Positions 25,902-36,800 of a stretch of 64,000 bases of DNA are shown piece after piece. The notes under the pieces were generated by a model. The model was not told the DNA's origin and searched no databases. It saw nothing but the letters and a program-made list of their open reading frames with translations. Position numbers and translations under genes: made by a program. Source of the stretch: Marisa cornuarietis (lineage: Eukaryota > Mollusca > Gastropoda > Architaenioglossa > Ampullariidae); assembly GCA_004794655.1 (NCBI GenBank), contig SMMW01000535.1, forward strand, positions 1,116,001 through 1,180,000, written 5' to 3'. How positions within the stretch are numbered: position 1 is the stretch's first letter; each line of letters starts with the position of its first letter.

Positions 25902-26994
25902 GCCGATGTGATGCAAACGGTCTCTAGAGTTAATCATCCTGTCGGATAAGTAGTTGACAAATGAAATACGTTTTAACAAGCGTCGTTTGTTATTCGTATT
26001 CCGATTGGTCAAGCCGCGAACTTTGAAAGCAGATAAAGCAGCGCAGTCACTCCTTTACCACTAAGGTATAGAAGAAGAAAGAGATTGATGAGTGAAATAA
26101 ACAAGAGAAGTAAGTGCTAATTTTGTAAGAGTTGCGAAGGTAGTTGTATTTCCAGGTTCTATTAAGACTCTCAGATGGAGAGCAATAGACCAGTAATCAA
26201 ATTATGAGTTAAACCGACACAGTCTGGCCTCGAAAGATGGTCATGTATGAGTTGTTCAACATTTCTTGTTTATTTTTATTTATCAGTAAAACAGTTAAGT
26301 GATACCTCACAGTTTGAGCACATAATTTATTATAAGAAGACAGTGCGTATTGCATTTCTAACTGAAATTCCTTTGAATGTCATCGTGTAAATGTTTACAT
26401 TTCGTTTGATATACAATCAAGCATGAGTTCGGCACAGATAAGTGTGAAGAATTTCATTAGGATGCGCAGATCTTCACGGTCGATAAAGTTTATTTTCACT
26501 GATTCAAAAGTGCAAGAAACTATTGTTTTTCATGTTAAGATGTGCAATCCGGTATATAGTGGAATCATTTTTCCACCGGTATATAATAATACTATATTTC
26601 TATTCGTAAAGCAGAGCAGATTAATGCCACACGTAGCAAACCAAATTTAAGAAAGCATACTTCTAGTAATACAGTTTCCTATAACTGGAACAAGTTATCT
26701 TTAGAACTAAAACGTTAATTGAGTGCTAACGCCTTCTGGATGTGATTCCAAATTTGGGGTATTCAAACTTTTGATGAATAGCTGTGCTATTGTACACCAA
26801 CCTGACCTATGCAAATTTAGACGTGTTAATGGGTGCGCCTCGCATGTGGCCTTCTCAACTCACACATCTACTCACACATTATTACTACTATTGATTTTAA
26901 ATATGTTGCTTAAAGTTCTGAAGTTTATGTTGGGAGAAAACAAAATAATTTGGATTCTTGTGTTCAAGTGCGAATATTTAAATTCTTTTGCAGA
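25902..26994. promoter_or_regulatory. Shared upstream region of USP5 and CDCA3 (bidirectional promoter candidate)
   Basis: About 1.1 kb separates the two start codons, and part of it is transcribed as the 5' UTR of each gene. The stretch is AT-rich. I see no convincing TATA box at a fixed place and no other gene. A short plus-strand frame at 26423-26650 has no recognisable features. Confidence 0.5.
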
Positions 26995-29900
26995 ATGGGA
27001 GCAGCTATGCAAAAGCTCAATGCACCTGCTTCGCCTGATTATGAATATGATATCACACCACGAAGGGACTGCACTGCTTTAAGACACATTTTGTCAGAAG
27101 ACCCTCGTTCGCCAGCAAACAACTTTGCTCGAACACCTATTGTGGTAGACAAAATATCAGATAATGAGCTCGACCCACGTTCTCCCACTCCTGGCATTCA
27201 GCGGACTCCACTAGCTTTTCTTTTATACAAAGGTGTGATTGTCACAGAACTATGTAGTAAGGCCTACACACTGATGCTGTATTATTTTCTATTATAGGCA
27301 GTGTCACGTTAAAATCCATTGTTTTGGATAAATGGAACGGTCATGATTATGTTTTTTTCCAGTATCTTTTTGAACAACACGAGTAATCTCACTGGCTACA
27401 CTGGAAGGGAGGAGGTAACCCTGAGGGGAAACAAACCCCCCAAAAAAGCCATGGATTTTTAGCATTCTGGACATGGGGGGGGGGGTTTACTGCAGAGATC
27501 TTACTATTATTAATAGGCAGTGACCAATACTACTACAACTAAAAGCTGGGCCCTGTCTTAAGACTACGTGTGGCCCTGTGCTGTCGTTAGGGACTTTTGC
27601 TGAAACCTCTAGCATTTTTTTTAACTGATTATTTTTTGTGGCCATGAGCTGTTTTGCCCGTGTAAAAAAGTATTATGTCGCTTGTTGTAGGCATCAATGT
27701 TTTCTGCTCATATATTAACATAATACTGATGCACTAGCTGCAGATCATTCTTGAACCCTTAAAAAAATTAGCAGGGGCATTTAAAAGGTGTGTTTCTTTC
27801 CTCGGCTTAAATTTGACAGGATATATAGTCTTTGTCAAATGTAACTCATTTGTGGTAAAGCAAGCTAATTATGTCCAACAAAGGTGACGTTCTATATTTT
27901 TTGATGGTTTGATTCAGCAAAATTATCAGAACTGCTATATCTTGTGATGCCTCTTATTCTGGATAAACCTCCTTTACTTAAGGATAGGATTATTTGTGAC
28001 TTAATAACTTGTTTTATTACATACACACACCAAATTTTTACAGTGGCTTTACTTTAGAAAGCCCCCGTGGGCCCGGCTTCTCGTGCCGGGGTGAACACCC
28101 AGCCTCTGTCTGGCTGGGTGACTAAGCTGGCCCACCCCTTTTTCTTATGCTTTTCTTGTTTCTCCCTCACTGGCCCTTTCACCTATACTCTTTTTCCAAT
28201 TAACCATCTCCATATCACACTACTGCTTGTCTTTTCTATCTTCTGCCTACACCGGTCTTTCCCTATCTTCTTCTCCAGTCATGCCTTTCTTTTAATATAG
28301 CTCTTTTCTCTGTGGCCTCCTTTAGGCCCCCTGCGTTTGCCCTGCAGGGCGACCCATGGGATCCTGGAGGTTGAGGTCCCTGATGGGCTGCAGCCCATCA
28401 TACCAACACACCTCTTTGGCCCGGACTTCTACTAGACGGGAGGTTGGTGTGGCCCACACCAATCAATCGGCTGGTCGTGTATTGCTTTGCTAGAAGGCTG
28501 CGGCCGGGGTCAATCTGGTCTACACACTCTGTAGGCCAGAGTATATTCCTTATGTATCCCTGGTGCAACCCTGCTGGAAATGCCCTAAGTGGTACAGCTC
28601 GGTTGCATCCCCTTGTTGGACTCCGGGGTGGGTGGGGAGCATAAGGAACGAAACTTATATTCTTTATAATGGCACCAAAGAAAGCACATAAGAGAGGATG
28701 AGTCTTCGGACAGTGAGAATGACGTGCGAGATAGTGTGAAAGTGATTGTTGAGGCCCCGTTTTCTGGTCGTTGAGGGCGCAGAGCCGGCCCGGCTGCTCT
28801 CGTCCCTTTCCCCTTTTGCGATTGCAAAGGGTTTTAAAAATATATCAACAGGATTTACATCCATCAAACGGTTACGTACTGGACAATTCCTCGTCCAGTG
28901 CGCCAACCAGAAGGCCTCAGAGAGTGAACCTAAAGAGGGATGGGAAAACTTTCTACCAATACTCTCTTTTTGACCTTTTGTTTGCCCAAAATACCTGACT
29001 TCACTCTATTTTTCCAAAACTATCAGACTGTATAACACAAGAATTTCTAAACCGACGAGAAAAAGTGGTTATAAATAGACTAAAAGCTGGACACTCATTT
29101 ATCACTCACTGATTTTTGCTTGCAGGAGAAAAAACCCCACTTTGTCCTTGGTGTAAAGACCCCCTAACCATAGAACAATTGCTCATCTCCTGTTCAAAAC
29201 TAGCTACGATTCGTCAAAGCTATTTTACAGCACAGACTCTCGCTGACCTTTTTGTCAAACACTCTTCCAAAACAATCCTGGCATATGTAAAGTCCATTCA
29301 GATGGTTCACCTGATATGATAGACCTTATGTGTTTAAAAACTTTTATTTTTCCATAACTAAGAAAAGAGAAATCTCTATACTTGTACAATTTCTTTATGT
29401 CAACCTTTGAATAGTCATGTACATTGTTTTTGCCATGAGATAGCCTTAGTTGCTGACTTGGCATAAAACAACAATTAACTAACTTTACTTCAGAAATACG
29501 GTTCTAAATACAGTTTTGGGTAAGCTGATATATGCAGATATTTTTGAAAGAGCAAAACATGGTATTGCTTAAAGGTAAGAACATTTCTCATAAGTTTGTT
29601 AATAAATATTCATTTGAAATTTTACTTTTGTGATGCATAAGTACTTCTTGGCAACCTGAAGCAGATAAATTGCCAGAAAAGGAGGTGATTGCTAAGAGAT
29701 AAGTGAATGAAGCTCAGTAGCATGCTTGGGAAATTTATGAAGTCATTCTTCTTGCAGGTAACATCACTCCAGAAGGTAGTCCTGCAGAGCCAATCGAAAC
29801 TATATGTGAAGCAGTTCCAGAGAAATCTTCATGTGATAAACCAAAGACAGCTTTAAAAGAGACACTGAACACGGGGCAGATGGGTGCCACAGCTAGTGAT

Positions 29901-31880
29901 AACTTGCCCCAGCTAGAAAGTATGTCACTTGTTAAAATGCTACACACTTTCGCTTCAGACACTTCTTACTATAAAGGTATGACTGCATTCCTAGAGAAAT
30001 GTGTGTGGTTGGTGGTGCAGAATGTGGGGATATCTTTCCCACTTCGGGATGGAACCCCTTAATTTTAGCATATACTGGACTCACCATTGTTATAACATTC
30101 ACTTTCTGTAGAAGAATTTTAATACAATTTTCATCCCACTTTTATATCTTAAAATCGTCAAATTCCATACTATTACTATTTATTCTTGGATTTGTTGTGC
30201 TTGTAGTAGTGCCTATTGTACCAATCTGCACTTTTTTTCTGAAGTCATCGGCATTTTGTTTGACTGTTTACTTGCCTGTGGCTTTTTATTCTTCTGCTAA
30301 TACCAACTCTCTCATCTTCTCTGGCTGATGCCATCACAGGTTCTTCATTTTTACAAGTCGTCCCTGGGATACACTTTATATCAGTGCCAGTCATGCGTTT
30401 CAGCATTGTACTGCAATTTCTGCTTTGTGATCATCTGGATAGACATGACTCTAATAAACAAGTTAAAGCTGTCTGTCTGCCTATTATGAGCTATGTAAGA
30501 TCAGCGTCATCCATCACATTCTCTCTACGTGCGCTACCAGCACTCTTGTCTGTGCGTTTTTTCTTTCTTGGCTTGATTACTGCAACACCTTGCTTTCCGG
30601 CTGCCCTGCATACCTTCTTCACAAACTCCAGAAAGTACAGAACTCCACTGCACATCTTCAGAGCTAGGAAACGGGACCAAGCCACTCTCTTTCGTTTTTT
30701 GCACTGGCTTCCCATCGGTTCTTGCATTCAGTACAAACTGTCTATGCTTTGTTTTAGTTTCTTTGCTGGTTCCTGCTATGTTTCTCTGAACTTCTCTTCC
30801 CTCACGTCCAGCTAGACAACTACGCTCCTTTTCTGACAACCGTCTCCTATTCCTGTCACCAGAACAACATATGGTCACAGGATTTTTAATTACTGTACAG
30901 CGAAACAATGGAACGCTCTCCTTTTCCATATCTGCCACCTATTGACTCCTTTCAATGTGCACTGAAAACGCACGTCTTCCTTAAGCATTACTCCTAACAA
31001 CAGTTCCCACAATGCTAGTCCTTTTTCATACCCTTCCCCGCTTATTGCTACTTCCCTGCTCATCTTCCTTTTGCAAAATCATGATAATCTCAGACCTTGT
31101 TACTTGGTTCCTCTTTGTGTGTTTTTTTTTTTTTTTTTGGTCTGTATTCCTCATCGGTACTGTTGTGTATCCTTCCATAGTGCATATGTTGTTTGTTCTG
31201 TCCTGCGTATGTTGCTCATGTCTCATTCTTAAGTGCTAAGAGCATGCTCCTTAGGAGTGTGAGTATGCGCTATACAATTTTTGTGTTATTATATTCTCCT
31301 GACGATTTGATCTACGTGTTTGATTATTGATCTATTCTGTTCATGTCCAATGAATGTAGATCTGTCTCCTTGACATCTTGATCTATGAAAATCATCCAAC
31401 AGAAAAACGATCTGGCATTCCCATTAACTTTACAAAGCCACAGGAAATTTGTCTTGTGCTTTTGTGTATGTAATGTGTGGAGAGCCTGGCTTTGGCTGGA
31501 ATACCATGCTATTAAAGGTCATGCCATTATTATTATTACATTGCTCAGAAGAGTGAAAACTGTTCAGTTCTACATTTGTTGAAAAATATTTCTTGAACTG
31601 TGTCTGAAGGATTAGTTTTACCTCAATTTTTTTTTCAGGTAAAATGGAATCAATCCATAGCAACAAAACATTGCCAAATAGATCTTTACCTTATCCCAAA
31701 CAACTCTTCTCCAGCCAACAGCAGGTATCCCAGAGGAAGGAACTGTCAAACACCAGATCCCCTCTTTCTCCAGTCGTTATGGACACCAACTCTCCTAGAA
31801 TCATTCTTCAGAAAAGGCAAAGACGACGACTTGCTAGGAGTGCACAGCAAGTCATTGATAAAGAGAATTGCGAGTGGTAG
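26995..31880 (+). CDS. CDCA3: Cell division cycle-associated protein 3 (trigger of mitotic entry, TOME-1)
   Basis: CDCA3 is an APC/C-Cdh1 substrate described in vertebrates as promoting mitotic entry through SCF-dependent Wee1 turnover. Three coding exons join in frame to 232 aa (human 268): 26995-27232, 29758-29976 and 31639-31880. Diagnostic features are two copies of the family motif, DPRSPANNFARTPI (36-49) and DPRSPTPGIQRTPL (60-73), an SPLSP...NSP block like the human SPLTILQDDNSP region, and a C-terminal KEN box in DKENCEW, as in human DKEN. The ATG follows an acceptor (ttttgcag), so at least one 5' UTR exon lies upstream. A polyadenylation signal AATAAA is at 31934. The gene is divergent from USP5, as in human. 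Intron 1 holds an internally deleted LINE and intron 2 a LINE 3' relic. The middle of the protein is poorly conserved and the exon 1 donor (gtgtga) is moderate. Confidence 0.86.
28061..29482 (+). mobile_element. Internally deleted I/Nimb-type LINE with both ends and target-site duplication
   Basis: The GC-rich 5' region begins gcccccgtgggcccggcttc. An ORF1-like start (about 28669) is broken by stops and a frameshift. The gag-like piece PFAIAKGFKNISTGFTSIKR (about 28805-28940) is followed, after a deletion, by the C-terminal piece of the polymerase (VINRLKAGHSFITH, LCPWCKDPLTIEQLLISC, about 29065-29320). The 3' UTR ends GGCATAAAACAACAATTAAC. A 14-bp flanking repeat (CTTTACTTTAGAAA at 28047-28060, CTTTACTTCAGAAA at 29483-29496; 13/14) marks a single insertion into CDCA3 intron 1. 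Almost all of the endonuclease and reverse transcriptase is absent. Confidence 0.88.
30370..31292 (+). mobile_element. CR1/L2-like LINE 3' relic in CDCA3 intron 2
   Basis: Frameshifted remains of a reverse transcriptase C-terminus are readable: HKLQKVQNSTA, RARKRDQAT, LHWLPIGSCIQYKLSMLCFS, then a 3' UTR ending in GCTAAGAGCATGCTCC and a TTATTA tail. The 3' UTR matches relics at 7276-7682 and 53926-54285, so these three belong to one family. Confidence 0.85.
31440..31540 (+). repeat. LINE 3' tail, second family
   Basis: The text atttgtcttgtgcttttgtg through ggctggaataccatgctatt and ATTATTATTAC matches the tails at 4365-4435 and 5158-5240. No coding part is attached. Confidence 0.6.
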
Positions 31881-33828
31881 AAAAAGACTTGAAAAAAACA
31901 TTAAGATATGTAAAATATTAATATTATGCTAGCAATAAATATGATTGTAAATGGATACTTTGCAAAGAGGGGAAAGGAAATAAACTACCACCACCACTCC
32001 AAAATAACTATTAACTCTGTGGTTTTATGGATGTTTTGTTTCAGTAACTGTTAATATTTTAAATGCTTGCAGATTTTCATGTCAGTAATCTTGTCTTTTT
32101 GTACAGTTAAATGCTGTAATGCCAATAAACAGTGATAAGAGCAACAGATGAAAGGTCTTGCAAATATTTTTGAAATACACAAGTAAACGTATGTCACAGT
32201 ACTGCAGGAAAGGTTTCAGGTTAATTGACGCAAAGCTGAACATTACCGTAGTCTGTACATTTAAGCCAAATGGTAAGAAAAAGTAAATTTAGCAAAGATG
32301 AAGAAAATGTTTTTAAATGAGTAATGAAGTTGCGAATGCTGCTAAACTACAGCGGCTATAATAGCTTAGCAATGCTTAAATGTCTCTCTTGTATAATAAA
32401 TCTGTTTGGGAATTGGTGTTTTACGCTGAGCCAGCAGCTAAGGCTTTATCACGGCAAGGCAGCCAGCCCTGTAAACAGATGCTACATGCAGAGAAAGAAC
32501 AGCATGCCCAAGACAAGAGCTGAACCCAGGTCAGCCAACTGTTATGCCACCGGACCACCCCATAAATCTGTTGGAATGATTTTATAAACAGCTGATGGGG
32601 GTCATTCTCTGGAGATGAAAATGAAATCTTCAGTTTTCAGAGCAGCTTCTGGTCCATTAAGCAATTTTCTTATGTCAAAAATATTTTTAAAAAAAACTGC
32701 AGTTGTAAACACAAAAACTAATACGGCATGGATGTACATGGAAAAGTGGTATCAGAACAGCATGCTGCACACAAAGAAAGGAAAAGCAAACCCAAGAGAC
32801 AGGATTGTAACTTTCAGCATATGAAAATGGAACACTATTTAATGCAAGCAAATTATTCTGAACCCACCCACCTCTCCCCACAACTGATAACATTTTTTGT
32901 TTAGGCTGCAAGTTGTTGCAGTTTGCCACAATCACTCACTGAGTCATTAATAAAATTAATCAGACCCTGAAAAATGTTAGCACATAATTACTGTGCATTT
33001 CAAATACAATATAAGATTCTGCACGTGGTTTTAAAATATGTAGTGTGAAAATATCTTACTAATAAAATTGACCAAGTCATTTTTATATTTAGTCAGACAT
33101 CTCCCTTGGGATTTTGCGATATTGCAGAAAAGGAAAGGCTTGTGCATCCTCCATCTTTGTCCACCTAAATATCAGGATCTCACCAGACGCAAGTTTTGAT
33201 CTCTTCCAAGCAGTCAAAGAAAACCTAGATGTGATATCCTAGCCATTTGTTGTCTAATCATCCCAAAACCTGACAAGTGCCAATGAGGTATTGCAAGCTG
33301 CTTTAAATGTATTGCTTATGTAATCTGAAGCGAGTCTGAACCAACTGCTCTATACTTTGAATGAAACAGACATAAAGATATCATACTTTTTCTTCTTTTA
33401 TCAAATTTATTATGGGAAACACTTCATCTTGAAATCAAGCAATCTCAGAACCAGGTGGTGCAGTCAAAAGGCCCTGCATCTGCATAGCAACAGCAACAAT
33501 TCTGATAACAGTGCTTGCCTGCTTTTTTATTTATCACAAGGTCAATGCCTACTTAAATAGTATGAAAGATTGAAGAAGAAATTTATTGAAACAAAATGAT
33601 AACTGATTTCATCAGTTGAACTGTTTCTTCAGTTCTTGGTGCAGGTGAAGAAGAATACATGCATTCAGATGAATATGATCTGACAAGAAAGACATTAGGG
33701 ATTTGTTCCTCCACACCTTGCACACTGATGAAAGTCTCAAAGATTACTGAGACAAAAGGCTGTAGCATATAAAATGCTTTCAAGCTCCATATCTCTTGCA
33801 GAAGAATATCACCAAGTCAGTGTTCCAT
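31881..33828. other. Convergent interval between CDCA3 and PEX14
   Basis: It holds 3' UTR sequence with AATAAA at 31934 and 32123, SINE copy 3 (32407-32561) and the PEX14 polyadenylation candidate at 33582-33587 (reverse strand). Nothing else is recognised between 32600 and 33560. Confidence 0.55.
32407..32561 (-). repeat. tRNA-derived SINE, copy 3, with target-site duplication
   Basis: This is a full-tail copy, with a short deletion in the head, between CDCA3 and PEX14. It is flanked by a perfect 11-bp direct repeat ATAAATCTGTT at 32396-32406 and 32562-32572, so the ends are well defined. The tail on the minus strand ends GCGTAAAACACCAATTCC. Confidence 0.92.
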
Positions 33829-36800
33829 TTAAGCTACAGGCACTGAGGCAGTATTTTGTTTGATCACTTCAAATCCATTGGTGTCGCAAGATGAGTGGCT
33901 GCTTGGAGAATGATTGTCTGTCAGCTGACTGCTATGTGCGTCACTTTCTAACTGATTTGTCTGGGAAAAACTGAAGTCTGGCTCCTGTGGTGTGGGTATA
34001 TCATCGATGTCTCCAGTCTTCTGGACTTTACTGGCTACATAGAGAGACTGCACCTGAGATTCCTTTAAATAAAAGAGAATTCAGCTTTTGCTTTAAAAAT
34101 TATCTCTAAAACAGTTAAAGATTTATATTAACAAATCAGTGACCAAAAGCTCCAGATTCTAAAATACATTGAAACTAGCACATTGAAATCTTTACGCACT
34201 ATGTATATGCAGTATCAAGTCAAAAAGATCTTACTAAAACAAAACTTCATTTGATGAGAACTTGTAAGATGCTAAACTTGTTAACGGATTGTATGCCATC
34301 TGAGCATGCAGTCATGTAATGGAAGACATACTTCAGAAATAGATGGCTCCTGACTGACGTCTTCATTTGCTGTGTTCCTAGGTATTCCCTGGTCATCTGA
34401 GGCCTCTTTTTGCAAGGCAGTAATTTCATCCATTTTACCCTCTCGTGGTAGTAGTTGCCAGGATGGAATGACAGGATTGGTAACTGGAGTAGGTGGAAAC
34501 TGTCGTCTGAAGGGAGAGGAAAAACCATAAAAAACCCATACATTGACAAAAAGATGTCAAACTTTGTCCAAGCAAAAAATAACCTATCTTACCTTACATC
34601 TCACCTGTTTTACAAAACTCTTGATGACCCTTTTTATGATAAGATTGTATTGTAATATTCTGACAGTATTTGGATGCAAATAAAAGACCCAATTTCAAAA
34701 TATTCTTAAACAGTGCAAGGGATGCACACAGGTTTATTTTATTAACTTTAGTCATCACAGTTTGCTAGTATCTGGTTCTCATCTTAGTTCTTTACTGCTG
34801 CTGTGTTCTGGAAGCAAAAGCATGGATTTTGGGGTTAGAAGGGACTTTGGGATAAAATACCTGCTCAGAAGTAAGCCTTTCAGAGAGGTTATCTCTGCCT
34901 TCACTTCACTTAAGGCCTGGTTATCACGATCTCCAAACATACCTGCAGGCTAAAATACAGCCAACATCAAACAAAAGAGGTAAGAAGGAGTACATTTTTC
35001 AATGGAATTAATTAAAGGGAACAATAAGTCAAATAGTAAGCTGGGCTTATGTTGTGAGTCATGTCAAGACTAAATCAATGTTTACTTATAATCAGATCTA
35101 AAACACTACTTTGGGCCAACTCATTAAGACTGCCATGATGGCAAACCCTCACAAAAAAAAACAAAAAAACTGACTGCACTAATCCATGATGTAGGCAGAC
35201 TATTTTGGGGGAAAAAAAGTGTTCAGCAATGCTGGAGTTAGTATGTTTGCAGTTTTTGCAGCAAACCCATTTAACAAGAGAAGTGTCAAGCAATGCTATG
35301 ATACTGTTAGCAGTTTTGCCCACTTGACTGACCTTTCATGGAAAGCTTCCAATGTGTGGAGAGACAAACTTTAAAAGAAATGTAAACAGACCTGTCTGGG
35401 TTGTGCCCTAACTTTGAAAAAGTATGGTGTGTGTAGATCACTGGCTTTGTTTATGAGCAGATCTGTGCAAAATCTACCACCAGTGCAACCTGTCTTAAAC
35501 CAAGTCACCACAAGGAGGTTCATCCATGTTGACCCAACAACTCATTCAACAATGATCGCCATATCAAAGAATGCAGCAGTTACATCATAACAGTATTCTC
35601 TCATGCTAGTATTCTCCAATTCGTTCAACTTTTCATAACTGTGCTCTTTTCATCACAACATGATCTTTAAATCCAGGATACTGTCATTTTAAGGACCCCC
35701 ATTAAAGAGACTAACAGTTAGCACTCATGTGTGATGGTTCAGTGACATCACTCAACAACACAACATGGCAGCCTTCTAGAACCATCTCAGATCTATGTTT
35801 TAGACATGACTATAGGTAACTGATCTGTTTTGCTATGCAAAATTTTGCTCTTACTTGACATTAAATGATTCTCTTTTAAGGCCAACTTACCATCTGACTT
35901 GCTTTTCTCTTTAAGAACCCATTCTTTTATTATTTCTTCTCACACACTGTTAATAACTCTTTTTTAAATATTATGATGACAGTTTCATTCATTATACATT
36001 TCCAATATAAACAAGTTGTTTCTTCAAATAGTAAGCCATAACTTGAAATGGCTATGATATTTGTAAGAATGGTGGTGTAGACTTCAAACAAATAAGACAA
36101 ATAATTACATTGGAAGATCAGATATCTTGTTCATCAAAGATTTGTATTGAAAATAAAGAAAATTGCTTCATCAAAATAAAGAAATATATAGGCATGATTC
36201 CCCCCCATTTACACATTCCATGTATGTGTGAAAGCAAATTGCTACTTTTTATTGCTTTTTAATTTCTCTACCATTTTACACACAAACATTCTTCAAGTAT
36301 AATTAATCAGAACAAACAACCCATTCAACCTGGCTCACCTATTTTGCATCTTCCATGCACACCACTTACATTTACAAGATGATCTATTTAACTTAATAAT
36401 AAATATGAAATGCTTTGATTAATATTCAGTAAAATCTACAATTTAAATTACCAATGTTTTAAGAAACCAAATCAGGCTGTCTCAATCCTAAATAACAGAG
36501 ATTTTATTCAATGACTTGTTACACAGACTAGATGTCAGAATGTTATACACTTCTCAGTAAGATTCATAAAAATCTACTTTAAATTATTCATGCTAGAAAT
36601 GTTTGATATCAGGTTTTTTTAATTACCTCCCGGTTGCCATCTCCCTGCATAGTAAGTGTGGCTTGGATACCTTTTAGAATCTCCACCATCTGGCTGTTGC
36701 TTTCAGCAATGGTTGCTTGAAGAGCAGCAATTTTTGATTCCAGTTTCTCCAGGCGAGATTCTGTTTCTGATTTTCCCATGAACCATGGTCGAATATAAAG

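Noticed and set aside
26423..26650. Upstream coding start for CDCA3
   Set aside because: The frame shows no family motifs and is not in phase with a clear donor; the ATG at 26995 opens the conserved N-terminus.
29999..30328. Hydrophobic plus-strand frame of 109 codons in CDCA3 intron 2
   Set aside because: T-rich intronic DNA with no splice phase, motif or start context.
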